Below are positions 26,675-35,957 of a stretch of DNA of 64,000 bases, piece by piece (position 1 is the stretch's first letter; every line of letters begins with the position of its first letter). A model generated the notes under the pieces. It searched no databases and was not told the origin of the DNA. It saw only the letters and a program-made list of their open reading frames with translations. This DNA is from Prolixibacteraceae bacterium. Its GTDB lineage: Bacteria; Bacteroidota; Bacteroidia; Bacteroidales; Prolixibacteraceae. The translations under genes and the position numbers were made by a program. The stretch is from positions 116,178-180,177 of the forward strand of contig JAIOZY010000003.1 of NCBI GenBank assembly GCA_021740385.1, in the 5' to 3' direction.

Positions 26675-26688
26675 TTCCACGTGAAACA
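26673..26688. other. parS-like ParB binding site 1
   Basis: AGTTCCACGTGAAACA matches 15 of 16 positions of the widely conserved parS sequence TGTTNCACGTGAAACA (only the first base differs). It occupies the whole gap between mnmG and ade and includes the last two bases of the mnmG stop and the A of the ade ATG. ParB/Spo0J sites of this form cluster near replication origins. parAB are not in the window. Confidence 0.6.
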
Positions 26689-28313
26689 TGAAAATAATAG
26701 AAGGCAATATTGTAGATGTTGTAAAAAGGGAAATATTTAAAGGAAGAATATTTTTTGAAAATAATATAAGTAAAATTGAAAGAATAGAATACGTCAATGA
26801 CACTAATTTTATACTACCTGGTTTTATCGATGCGCATCTCCACATCGAAAGCACCATGCTCACGCCAGTAGAATATTCAAAAATTGCATTAAAGCATGGC
26901 GTTATTGCTGCTATAACCGACCCACACGAAATTGCAAATGTTTGTGGAATTGATGGTATTAATTACATGATTGATAATGCCAAAAAAACGCCAATGAAAA
27001 TTTATTTTGGTGCACCTTCGTGTGTGCCGGCTACACCTTTCGAAAATAATGGTGCAATTATTTCAGCAAAAGAGATAGAAGCGTTATTTAAAAGCAAGAA
27101 ATGTTTTCAATTGTCTGAAATGATGAATTTCCCAGGGGTTATAAACGATGATAAAGATGTTTGGGAAAAAATAAAAGTTGCTAAAAAGTACAACAGAAAA
27201 ATTGATGGACACGCACCTTTATTGTCTGGCGAAGGATTAAAAAAATACATTGAAGCAGGAATTTCGACCGATCACGAAACAACAAAACTTGATGAAGCCC
27301 TTGAAAAAATCAAAGATGGAATGAAGATAATTTTGCGCAATTCAAGTGCTTCGCGCGATTTTTTGCACCTCATATCATTAATCGAAACACACCCAAACAA
27401 AACAATGATGTGCACCGATGATTGTCATCCCGACGATTTGGAAAAAGGATACATCAACGAAATGGTAAAAACAGCCATAGAAAAAGGATACAATGTTTTC
27501 GATGTAATTAGTATTGCATCTAAAAATGCAAAAGATCATTACGGAACAGAAACCGGTTTGCTACAGTTATATGATCCTGCAGATTTTATCGTAATCGATA
27601 ATTTTAAAAATTTCAACATTAAAAAAGTATTTGTAAATGGTATTGAGCAACTGAATGAAGATCCAATAAAAAAGCAAAATCCAAAAAATGAAATAATCAA
27701 CAATTTTCATCAAAACAAGATTTTTTTAAATGATGTTAGGTTTCCATCAAAAAACAAAAAAATTAATGCTATACGAATTATCGAAGACAGTATTATAACA
27801 AAAAAGGAAAAATATCAAATAAAAGAAAATGTTGAATATTTTGAATCGGAAACCGAAGACGATATACTGAAAATTGTAATTGTAAACCGGTATAAAAAAG
27901 CGAAACCAACCGTGGGTTTTGTTAATGGATTTAATTTAAAAAAAGGAGCTATAGGAAGTTCCGTGGCACACGATTCTCACAATATTGTTGTTATTGGAGT
28001 AAGTGATAAGGAAATATGCAAAGCAATATCATCAATACAGGAATCGAAAGGCGGACTTGTTGCTGTGAATGGAAACGAAACGCATTTATTGCCTTTGCCC
28101 ATTGGGGGGATTATGTCGGATAAGTCTTGTGAGGAAGTTTCCAGACAATATAAAAGCCTGAATAATATAGCAAAAGAAATGGGATGCAAAATACATGCAC
28201 CATTTATGACATTATCTTTTATGTCATTATTGGTAATACCCGAGATAAAAATTGGCGACATGGGACTTTTCGATGTTAATAAATTCTCTTTCATCAATGT
28301 GTATGATGAATGA
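26688..28313 (+). CDS. ade: Adenine deaminase
   Basis: 541 residues, the usual length of the Ade amidohydrolase that converts adenine to hypoxanthine and ammonia in purine salvage. Metal-binding GFIDAHLHIESTM is at about 44-56. Further segments are AAITDPHEIANVCG, IDGHAPLLSGEGL, STDHETTKLDEAL, MMCTDDCHPDDL and, in the C-terminal domain, SVAHDSHNIVVIG and PLPIGGIMSD. It starts immediately after the parS-like site and its end overlaps the uvrC start, so it is inside the operon. Confidence 0.96.
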   Translation: MKIIEGNIVDVVKREIFKGRIFFENNISKIERIEYVNDTNFILPGFIDAHLHIESTMLTPVEYSKIALKHGVIAAITDPHEIANVCGIDGINYMIDNAKKTPMKIYFGAPSCVPATPFENNGAIISAKEIEALFKSKKCFQLSEMMNFPGVINDDKDVWEKIKVAKKYNRKIDGHAPLLSGEGLKKYIEAGISTDHETTKLDEALEKIKDGMKIILRNSSASRDFLHLISLIETHPNKTMMCTDDCHPDDLEKGYINEMVKTAIEKGYNVFDVISIASKNAKDHYGTETGLLQLYDPADFIVIDNFKNFNIKKVFVNGIEQLNEDPIKKQNPKNEIINNFHQNKIFLNDVRFPSKNKKINAIRIIEDSIITKKEKYQIKENVEYFESETEDDILKIVIVNRYKKAKPTVGFVNGFNLKKGAIGSSVAHDSHNIVVIGVSDKEICKAISSIQESKGGLVAVNGNETHLLPLPIGGIMSDKSCEEVSRQYKSLNNIAKEMGCKIHAPFMTLSFMSLLVIPEIKIGDMGLFDVNKFSFINVYDE

Positions 28314-30117
28314 ACAAAATGAAAACATAAAAGATTTTGTTGATAATATGCCCGACCAACCGGGTATATATCAATTTTTCGACCGAAATGACACCGTTAT
28401 TTATATTGGTAAAGCCAAAAATCTAAAAAAACGGGTATCCTCTTATTTTACAAAAACTCAAGTTTCATCAAAAACAAAACACCTGATACAACGTATAGCA
28501 AGTATTAAATATATTGTAGTTGAAACCGAACAAGATGCACTAATACTTGAAAACAACCTGATAAAAAAGTACAAGCCCAAATACAACATTCAACTAAAAG
28601 ACGACAAAACGTTTCCCTGGATTTGTATCAAAAATGAAAGATTTCCCAGGGTATTCTATACAAGAAGAGTAATTAACGACAAATCAGACTATTATGGACC
28701 ATTTACGTCAATGTTTTTGGTAAGAACTTTAATCGATTTATTCAAAAAAACGTACAAACTTAGAACATGCAATTATAAATTAACCGAAGAAAATGTTTCA
28801 CGTGGAAAGTTTAAAGTATGCCTTCAATACCATATTGGCAACTGCCTGGGCCCCTGCGAAAACCTGCAATCGGATGAAGACTATCAACAAGGCATTGAAG
28901 AAATTAAAACAATACTGAAAGGTAATATTTCGTCTGTAATTGGAACACTAAAGAAGCAAAGAATAAATTATGCAAGCAAGCTTGAATACGAAAAAGCGCA
29001 CGAGGTAAACGAACGCATAAATGTGTTGCAAAAATACCAGGCAAAATCAACGGTTGTAAGTGCTTCTTTACGGAATATTGACGTTTATTCATACAAAAAA
29101 GAAGACAATATTTCATATATAAATTTTCTGAAAGTTGTTAACGGGGGGGTGATACATTCTTTTACATTAGAAATAAAATCGAAAGTAGAAGAAACCGACG
29201 AAGATTTATTATTGAGCGGTATTACTGAAATAAGGCAAAAAATATACAGTAATGCAAATGAAATAATTGTTCCTTTTTACCCCTCGTATGAATTGGAAAA
29301 CATCAAATTTTCAGTTCCCAAAAGGAGCGATAAACGAAAATTGCTTGAACTCTCAGAAAAAAACATGACATACTACATGCTTGAAAAAAAGAGAGAAGCC
29401 ATTGACAGTAAAAAGGAGAAACCATCGGATCGGATATTGAAACAGGTACAAAAAGACCTTCGTTTAAAAACATTACCCGTACAAATTGAGTGTTTTGATA
29501 ACAGCAACCTGCAGGGAACAAACCCGGTTGCTGCATGTGTGGTTTTTATTCATGCAAAACCAGCAAAAAGAGAGTATCGGCATTATAACGTAAAAACCGT
29601 TGAAGGACCCGATGATTTTGCCTCGATGAAAGAAATTGTATACAGGCGGTATAGCCGGCAAGTAAAAGAATCGAAGAGGTTACCGGATTTGATCATCATT
29701 GACGGGGGCAAGGGGCAATTGAGTGCTGCACTCAATGCGCTCGAAAAGTTGTCCTTAAAAGGAAAAATTCCCATAATTGGTATTGCTAAACGCTTGGAAG
29801 AAATTTATTTTCCCGCCGATAAATATCCTTTGTACATTGACAAAAAATCGGAATCGCTTAAACTTATTCAACAGTTGCGCGACGAAGCCCACCGTTTTGG
29901 CATAAGCTATCACCGGTTGAAACGGGAAAAAGAGCTATCGGGTTCAGTACTCGATAATATTAAAGGAATTGGGCCAAAAACCAAAGAACAGTTGCTGCGA
30001 AAATTTAAATCGGTTGAGGGAATTAAAAAGGCTAAGAATTCTGAAATTGAAAAGGAAATTGGTAAAAACAAGGCTGAACTGATAACGAGATATTTTAAAA
30101 CCAACAAAAATAATTAG
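28303..30117 (+). CDS. uvrC: Excinuclease ABC subunit C
   Basis: 604 residues from the ATG at 28303, which overlaps the ade stop by 11 nt; the next ATG at 28306 is equally possible. It is the dual-incision nuclease of nucleotide excision repair. GIY-YIG domain: QPGIYQFFDRNDTVIYIGKAKNL (3' incision). CysxxC-like region CLQYHIGNCLGPC, UVR domain KQRINYASKLEYEKAHEVNERI, RNase H-like domain (CFDNSNLQGTNPVAACVVF, IIDGGKGQLSAA) and C-terminal helix-hairpin-helix (LDNIKGIGPKTKEQLL). Base composition shifts from AT-rich to the window average along this gene. It carries a second parS-like site. Confidence 0.97.
   Translation: MMNEQNENIKDFVDNMPDQPGIYQFFDRNDTVIYIGKAKNLKKRVSSYFTKTQVSSKTKHLIQRIASIKYIVVETEQDALILENNLIKKYKPKYNIQLKDDKTFPWICIKNERFPRVFYTRRVINDKSDYYGPFTSMFLVRTLIDLFKKTYKLRTCNYKLTEENVSRGKFKVCLQYHIGNCLGPCENLQSDEDYQQGIEEIKTILKGNISSVIGTLKKQRINYASKLEYEKAHEVNERINVLQKYQAKSTVVSASLRNIDVYSYKKEDNISYINFLKVVNGGVIHSFTLEIKSKVEETDEDLLLSGITEIRQKIYSNANEIIVPFYPSYELENIKFSVPKRSDKRKLLELSEKNMTYYMLEKKREAIDSKKEKPSDRILKQVQKDLRLKTLPVQIECFDNSNLQGTNPVAACVVFIHAKPAKREYRHYNVKTVEGPDDFASMKEIVYRRYSRQVKESKRLPDLIIIDGGKGQLSAALNALEKLSLKGKIPIIGIAKRLEEIYFPADKYPLYIDKKSESLKLIQQLRDEAHRFGISYHRLKREKELSGSVLDNIKGIGPKTKEQLLRKFKSVEGIKKAKNSEIEKEIGKNKAELITRYFKTNKNN
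28794..28809. other. parS-like ParB binding site 2 (inside uvrC)
   Basis: TGTTTCACGTGGAAAG; its complement matches parS TGTTNCACGTGAAACA at 14 of 16 positions, with the central TTTCACGTGGAA core intact. It lies 2.1 kb from site 1, in the opposite orientation, within the uvrC reading frame. parS sites inside genes are common. Confidence 0.45.
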
Positions 30118-31073
30118 TAGCCGCTTCTGTATTTTTCGTCTTCGTCTTCGTTTAACAGGCCAAAATAATTATTATAGCGGCTGTAGTCAATTTCTCCTTC
30201 TTCAACCGCTTTTCGAACAGCACAGCCGGGCTCATGGGTATGGGTGCAATTATTGAAACGGCAGTTTTCCGATATCTTAAAAATTTCAGGGAAATAATGG
30301 CTAACATCATCGTTCTTCATATCAATCATACCAAACGAGCGTATGCCAGGTGTATCAACAATGTATCCACCCATGGATAACTCATGCATCTCGGAGAACG
30401 TGGTTGTATGTTTGCCGGCTTTATGATATGCTGAAATGGGGTTTGTTTTTATTTGAAGGGTTGGATCGATCGCATTAACGATGGTCGACTTTCCAACACC
30501 GGAATGACCTACAAAAACGTTAATTTTATTTTTCATAATTTCTTTAAGCTCTTCGAGTCCCTGGCCCGATACTGTTGATGTTCCAATACATTTATAACCA
30601 ATAGAATGATAGATACCAAACCATTCATTAACCTTTTCCATTTCTGCTTCGTTATAAATATCTAATTTATTGAATATCACCACGGCATTGATGTTGTAGG
30701 CTTCGGCAGTAACTAAAAAGCGGTCGATAAAATTAAGTGAAGTGGCTGGATGTTTGATGGTTACAATAATAAAAGCGCGATCGATGTTTGATGCGATAAT
30801 GTGTGATTCCTTCGATAGGTTTACCGATTTCCGGATAATATAATTTTTGCGTTCATGTAACCGTGTAATGATACCCAGTTGCATGCCTTTTTCCGATTTT
30901 TCGTTTTGAGGAACCAGGGTAACTTTATCGCCAACAGTAACAGGATTGGTGGTACGAATTCCCATTGTTCGCAATTTTCCTTTTGTGCGGCAAAAGAAAA
31001 AAATGGAACCCGATTTTACCGTGTACCAACTACCGGTCGATTTAAAAACCAATCCATCGCGTTCTTCCATCAT
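30114..31073 (-). CDS. rsgA: Ribosome small subunit-dependent GTPase RsgA
   Basis: 319 residues from the ATG-ATG pair at 31073/31070; an upstream in-frame start would add nine unconserved residues. It is a circularly permuted GTPase that acts in late 30S assembly. OB-fold (GSWYTVKSG), G4 FNKLDIYNEA, G1 GHSGVGKSTIVNAI, G3 DTPGIRSFG, and the C-terminal zinc finger with CRFNNCTHTHEPGC. It converges on uvrC with a 4-nt overlap of the ends. Cardiolipin synthase lies upstream on the same strand (42 nt). Confidence 0.96.
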   Translation of the reverse strand: MMEERDGLVFKSTGSWYTVKSGSIFFFCRTKGKLRTMGIRTTNPVTVGDKVTLVPQNEKSEKGMQLGIITRLHERKNYIIRKSVNLSKESHIIASNIDRAFIIVTIKHPATSLNFIDRFLVTAEAYNINAVVIFNKLDIYNEAEMEKVNEWFGIYHSIGYKCIGTSTVSGQGLEELKEIMKNKINVFVGHSGVGKSTIVNAIDPTLQIKTNPISAYHKAGKHTTTFSEMHELSMGGYIVDTPGIRSFGMIDMKNDDVSHYFPEIFKISENCRFNNCTHTHEPGCAVRKAVEEGEIDYSRYNNYFGLLNEDEDEKYRSGY

Positions 31074-31115
31074 GATAAATTTACAACGAAAATAACACAA
31101 TATTTTCTCTTTAAA

Positions 31116-32588
31116 TTACATAACAGGTGCAAAAAGGCGTGCAAATGATGAAATAGCTTTAGTGTACCAGGGACGTTTTTTCCATGCATCTAATTTGATT
31201 TCATCAGATGTTTTGAGGTCTTCGAGGAATTGCATGGAAAGTTTTTGTGCAACAACTTTATCATAAAAAACGACGTTGACTTCAAAATGGGTTTCCAGGC
31301 TGCGGTAATCGAGATTGGCCGATCCCACAGAAGAGAGCATATCATCGGTTATAATAATTTTATTATGGCAAAAACCTTTGGTATACCGGTAAATTTTAAC
31401 ACCGGCCTTCAACATTTCTTCAACATACGAAATACCTGCCCATTGCGAAAACGGTGTATCCGATTTTTTGGGGATGATGATTCGTAAATCGACACCTTTC
31501 ATGGCTGCTGCTTTAAGGGCATAGGAAATTTCATCGGTAGGCATAAAATAGGGCGTTGTGATGTATATGTATTTTTGAGCCGAAGTAATTGCAGAAAAAT
31601 AGAACTGCGAAATTGTATTTAATTTATTATCGGGTCCGCTTGAAATAATTTGGGCTAAAACACCTTTATCAAACGTGAACTTTGGAAAGTATTTTTCATG
31701 GTAAATGCTGTTTTTTGTAACGTAATACCAATCGTTAATGAAAATTGCCTGAAGCGAAGCGGCGGCTTCACCTTCAATTTTTACAAATGTATCGCGCCAG
31801 TATTTTTTATGTGGTATATTTTCCAGGTATTTGTCAGAAACGTTTAAACCGCCTGTGTAGCCAATTTTCCCGTCAATTATTACAATTTTACGGTGGTTAC
31901 GGTAATTGACTTTTGATGAGAGGAAGGGAAATATTACTTTCTGGAAACTTTTTAGTTGTATGCCGGCTTTTTTTGCTTCACGTTTTTTACGGTGTGGCAT
32001 GTAATAACTTCCAACACTGTCGTATAAAACACGGACTTCGATGCCTTCGCTGGCTTTTTGTTTTAAAATGTCCAATATTATGTTTCCAATATTGTCGAAT
32101 TTAAAGATGAAGAATTCAAGATGGATGTGTTTTTCAGCTTTTTTTAATTCAGAAATAAGATCGGGGAATGTTTCTTCGCCATTAGTTAAAATTTTTGCTG
32201 TTTTATTTCGGGTAATTAACGAATTATCATTTCGGAGCAACAGGGTCATTATGTTTTTTACGGGTGAAAGAAGCAGATCGTTTTCAGGAAAATTTTTTTC
32301 AGATATATTTTTTAATTGACTAATGGATTGGTTTTTAATATGTTTTTGGTAACGGGCTTCTTTGCGGGTATATTTTCTTTCCTTACGGTACCGCTGGCCA
32401 AAAAAGAAGTAAAAAACAATTCCCAAAACAGGTACAAGGGTAACAACAATAATCCAGCTAACCGATTTAAGGGGGCTCCGGTTTTCAAAAATGATCAGTA
32501 GAATGATAAAAACAATGGTAATTACATATATGGTGTTAATAACCAGGCTTAGGTCTGAAAAAATGACTTGGAAATTGATTGGTTTCAT
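31116..32588 (-). CDS. cls: Cardiolipin synthase (phospholipase D family)
   Basis: 490 residues. Two transmembrane segments at the N-terminus (about 13-32 and 42-64, with FYFFFGQRYRK after the second). Two HKD motifs follow: NHRKIVIIDG (about 232-241) and CHNKIIITDD (about 408-417). The enzyme joins two phosphatidylglycerols to make cardiolipin and glycerol. Likely cotranscribed with rsgA. A 12-bp hairpin at 32615-32649 lies just upstream of its start. Confidence 0.95.
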   Translation of the reverse strand: MKPINFQVIFSDLSLVINTIYVITIVFIILLIIFENRSPLKSVSWIIVVTLVPVLGIVFYFFFGQRYRKERKYTRKEARYQKHIKNQSISQLKNISEKNFPENDLLLSPVKNIMTLLLRNDNSLITRNKTAKILTNGEETFPDLISELKKAEKHIHLEFFIFKFDNIGNIILDILKQKASEGIEVRVLYDSVGSYYMPHRKKREAKKAGIQLKSFQKVIFPFLSSKVNYRNHRKIVIIDGKIGYTGGLNVSDKYLENIPHKKYWRDTFVKIEGEAAASLQAIFINDWYYVTKNSIYHEKYFPKFTFDKGVLAQIISSGPDNKLNTISQFYFSAITSAQKYIYITTPYFMPTDEISYALKAAAMKGVDLRIIIPKKSDTPFSQWAGISYVEEMLKAGVKIYRYTKGFCHNKIIITDDMLSSVGSANLDYRSLETHFEVNVVFYDKVVAQKLSMQFLEDLKTSDEIKLDAWKKRPWYTKAISSFARLFAPVM

Positions 32589-33962
32589 TTTTCAAAGTAA
32601 ATCATTTTAAACACAAATGGGAATCACTCTTAACGACTGATTCCCATTTCGCTTTGGGATTTAATTCCTAAAGTGTCAGGCTACGGTTATTATTCCGGCT
32701 ACTTGCCCTGCTTGCACAAAGCGTTGGCCCATATCCCTTTAACGGACTTTTTACGGTACCGGTAAAAAGAATGCCCGTTCGCCGATAAATTCATTTTGCC
32801 TGTTACAGCATCATGTTTTTATCAACTTACCGGACGAAGCGTTTTTGGCTCTCTCTGTCAGTACCAAGGCACTGATTTTGAAAACCGGTGCATTCCTTTC
32901 GGTTTACAACCGGCTGCATCAACTGTTTTCTTTCGAAAACACTCTTTGCTGCCTCAAACTCAACCATATTTCAACCTTACTATTTCATTCGGGTAATGCG
33001 AACATTATTTTGAACCAGCACTTTTGTCCCGGAGGACAAAATCAACTGCCTTTTTTCAAAAGCAGCTAAATGCTGTTGTTTGCAACTTTAAACAAAAATG
33101 TTAAACATGTTTGTTTACGAACTCCACCAGGAATTTCTTCCCGGGGCTTCATCCCGTTGTGAAACCGAGATAACACGCTGGAACAGTTGCTTGCAATCAA
33201 TAGCTGTTAAACGAAACCCGTGTTTGCAATATTAAATCACAAACAACCCGATGCTGCGAGGTTGCCCTCTTTTCCCGAAGGAGACAGCATAATGCCTGCA
33301 CAAGGCTGGCATTTTTCGTAAAACCATTTTGGTAAAGCAGGGGACGAACCCCTTTCTTTTTGGGTAAAGGCTTGCACCTTTTTTGCAGGCTTCCTTGCAG
33401 AAGCTGCAACCCAATTATTGCCTGCTGCTGTTGTTTTACTTTTGGTAAAGCAAACAGCACTTTCGCTGCCGAAGCAACGTTTTACCATTTATTCACTGTT
33501 GCATGATTAAATGTGCAAACAATACACCCAAAACCTGGCTGAAACTTGTGGTTGACAGAATTTGAAAGAACGAATCCTTTCAGGTTCCTGCTTCGGCTTC
33601 TTCTGCAAGGGAACTTTGCAGTTCCGGTGGCAAATCTTCAATCCCAACTAAGTGATTTTGTATTTGCCCTTGTTTCAGAAGCGGATTTTATCGCTCACCT
33701 GATAGATCAAATATAGCATCAACAATGGCTTTGTGCAAGAATTGCAAGTGTTTTGTATTAACCTGAATATAAACAACATATCAACCAGGACAGGGTTTTG
33801 GTTTTCCCCATAAATACTAACAAATGAAAAAGTCAACCCCCACTTATCAACAGGTGTTAATAACTTTAATCAAAAGATTTTCAATTAATCCGGGAAATTT
33901 TCAGCAAAAGAAAGTTAATAAAAATGCCGGGTTGGGAATATGATTGTAAAAAAACGAAACGA
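32589..33962. other. 1.37-kb region without recognisable genes, rich in hairpins
   Basis: No reading frame here looks like a protein; the longest ones are under 105 codons, unlike any family I know, and compete on both strands. The base composition is closer to genes than to the AT-rich spacers of this genome. Several perfect hairpins are visible: 32615-32649 (12-bp stem), 32747-32769, 33022-33041 (TTTTGTCC/GGACAAAA) and 33610-33625 (GGAACT/AGTTCC). There is also a GGGG...CCCC stem with a T-rich tail near 33338-33360. Near the right end is an inverted pair of DnaA-box-like 9-mers, TTATCAACA (33844-33852) and TGTTAATAA (33855-33863). It could be a decayed gene, a structured RNA locus or an origin region. 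Confidence 0.5.
32615..32649. repeat. 12-bp inverted repeat upstream of cls
   Basis: AAATGGGAATCA and TGATTCCCATTT form a perfect 12-bp stem with an 11-nt loop, 26 bp before the cls start codon. There is no clear T-tract on either side, so a leader structure or operator is as likely as a terminator. Confidence 0.65.
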
Positions 33963-34745
33963 TCAAATAATAATTTCACCCCGTTGCCTGTTTCTGAAAC
34001 GGACAATACGTGTAAAACCTGCTTTTTTTAATTTATTTATTGCCAGATCGAAATGGCGTGCAACCTGGTTGGGTTTATGGGCGTCGGATCCAAGGGTTAC
34101 AGGTATGCCCAGGTTTGAAGCAATTTCAAGTATTTGCATGTTGGGAAAAAATTCACCACAAGGCCTGTCAATACCACTGGTATTCAATTCAATTACGGTA
34201 TTTGCTTCTTTGATGATTTTCAATGTTTCTTCATATAAAGCTGTTTGGTCGGTTTCGGGCCAGCAATTTAATTTTTTTATCAGGTCTATGTGCCCGATAA
34301 CATCAAAAAGGCCCGATTTTGCAGCTAATTGAACACGTTCAAAATATTGTTTATACAATACGTCGTTGGGCCATTTACCGTAAAGCGACTGGTCGGTATC
34401 GAAATTCCAGTCGTTAAGGAAATGAACCGAACCAATAACATAATCGACCGGGAAATATGCAATAACCTGCCGTATTTCTTCTTCTTTATCGGGAAAATAA
34501 TCGACCTCGAGGCCAAAGCGTACCTGAACATCTTCCGAAAAATCGTTGCAAAGGTTTTTCAGGTTTTCCCGCATCACCGGAAAATCGATTTCATCGACGC
34601 ACCAATCAACGGGTGCAAAGGTAATGTGGTCGGTAAAACCGATTTCGGCAAGGTCTTTTTTCCGGGCAACATCAAGATATGCCGGGTAGGTGTCTTTTCC
34701 GTCTGAGAAAGTTGTATGGATGTGATAATCGACCAGGTAACTCAT
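33963..34745 (-). CDS. PHP-domain phosphatase, histidinol-phosphatase (HisK-type) family
   Basis: 260 residues. N-terminal metal site DYHIHTTFSDG, then GFTDHITFAP, GLEVDYFPDKEEEI, VIGSVHFLNDW, DVIGHIDLIKK, VIELNTSG and TLGSDAHKPNQVARHF: the full set of His/Asp/Glu ligands of a trinuclear PHP active site. HisK-type enzymes dephosphorylate histidinol phosphate, but no other his genes are here, so the substrate is not certain. The end lies next to the hairpin-rich spacer. Confidence 0.88.
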   Translation of the reverse strand: MSYLVDYHIHTTFSDGKDTYPAYLDVARKKDLAEIGFTDHITFAPVDWCVDEIDFPVMRENLKNLCNDFSEDVQVRFGLEVDYFPDKEEEIRQVIAYFPVDYVIGSVHFLNDWNFDTDQSLYGKWPNDVLYKQYFERVQLAAKSGLFDVIGHIDLIKKLNCWPETDQTALYEETLKIIKEANTVIELNTSGIDRPCGEFFPNMQILEIASNLGIPVTLGSDAHKPNQVARHFDLAINKLKKAGFTRIVRFRNRQRGEIII

Positions 34746-34991
34746 AAAAAAAGAAACTTATTTCGTTTTGCTGGCATTAAAAGTAGTATTTTACGATGCA
34801 ACATACCTAAATATGACGCTGTTTTTTTACTATTTTCGTAAACAATGTAAACGGTTTGAAATGATTGATATGAAAACATGATTAAAGACGGTAATTGGAA
34901 TTGTACACGTACCGGCATTGATAAGCAACGTGTAACAAAAATGATGAATAAATTACGAATACTAGGTGATAATAACTAATACATAAAGATT

Positions 34992-35837
34992 ATGAATTTC
35001 GAACCTTGGCATTATTGGGTTATTGCTGCTTTCTTCTTTTTTGTACTGGAAGTTTTCATTCCCGGTTTCATTCTTGGAAGTATTGGTCTGGGGTGCATAC
35101 TGGCCATGTTTGGGGCATTGTTAACCCTGCCTCTTTGGTTTAACATTATTTTATTCATTGCCGGTTTTTTTGTTGGAATAACCATGTTAAAACCGTTGCT
35201 CAAACGAATGGAGAAAGAAAACGAAGTGAAAACCAATGTTGACGGGATGATTGGCCGTACAGGGAAAGTAATTGAAAAAATTGATCCCGTTGAAGCAACC
35301 GGAAGGGTGCGCATTGATGGTGACGACTGGAAAGCCCTTTCTTACGACGACGTGGTTATTGAGCCAGGGCAAACCGTTGAAATTGTGGCCATTGAAAGTA
35401 TTGTTATTACCGTACGCACGTTGGTAAAACCCGAAGCACAAAACAAGGTTAAACAACAGGAAAAACCCATTGCCGATACGCTTAAAAATCAACTCGGCAT
35501 TATTGTTACCCGCGGCAACAAAAAAGAGGTTATTCATTTTGATGATATTTTGTGTATTTATTCAAACCAGAAAATCACTTACCTTGTTACTTCCGATGAA
35601 AGGCACAAAGTACTTGATGAATCGCTTGAAAAGATCGAAGAACGCCTCGATTCCAAAAAGTTCTTCAGGGCAAACCGTCAGTTTATCATCTCTTCTAAAA
35701 TTGTGAAAGAATACAAATCGTTGCCCGAAGGAAAACTAGAAATAACTTTTAAACCCATATCAAAACTGACGTCCGGCATTTCGGTAAGCCGGCTAAAAGC
35801 ACATGCATTTCGGAAATGGTTCGAAAAACAAGTGTAA
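34992..35837 (+). CDS. NfeD-type membrane protein fused to a LytTR DNA-binding domain
   Basis: 281 residues. Residues about 8-68 hold two or three transmembrane segments and residues about 82-144 the NfeD OB-fold (GMIGRTGKVIEKIDP, GRVRIDGDDWKALS, GQTVEIVAIESIVITV). After a polar linker, residues about 166-278 match a LytTR DNA-binding domain: KKEVIHFDDILCIYSNQKI, KKFFRANRQFIISSKIVKEY, KLEITF and a terminal SVSRLKAHAFRKWF. NfeD proteins partner with SPFH/stomatin proteins in membrane microdomains; LytTR domains bind promoter repeats. The fusion predicts a membrane-tethered regulator, probably of this same nfeD-SPFH locus. It is upstream of a second, ordinary NfeD gene. Confidence 0.88.
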   Translation: MNFEPWHYWVIAAFFFFVLEVFIPGFILGSIGLGCILAMFGALLTLPLWFNIILFIAGFFVGITMLKPLLKRMEKENEVKTNVDGMIGRTGKVIEKIDPVEATGRVRIDGDDWKALSYDDVVIEPGQTVEIVAIESIVITVRTLVKPEAQNKVKQQEKPIADTLKNQLGIIVTRGNKKEVIHFDDILCIYSNQKITYLVTSDERHKVLDESLEKIEERLDSKKFFRANRQFIISSKIVKEYKSLPEGKLEITFKPISKLTSGISVSRLKAHAFRKWFEKQV

Positions 35838-35957
35838 ATTCCGAATTGAATTCGTCGGGTTTTTTCAGTCATTTCGGAAACGAACCCTTTTAAAAATTTT
35901 AAAATCCTTTCTGATGAGGATAAATTTGAACCGTCGTTCAACAAAAATTTTTGAATT

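Noticed and set aside
32796..33488. Overlapping ORFs of 60-90 codons in the hairpin-rich region
   Set aside because: They compete on both strands, have unusual composition and match no family; they are likely by-products of low stop density.
34878..34979. 33-codon ORF just upstream of the NfeD-LytTR gene
   Set aside because: It is short and matches nothing I know; although well placed, there is no supporting evidence.
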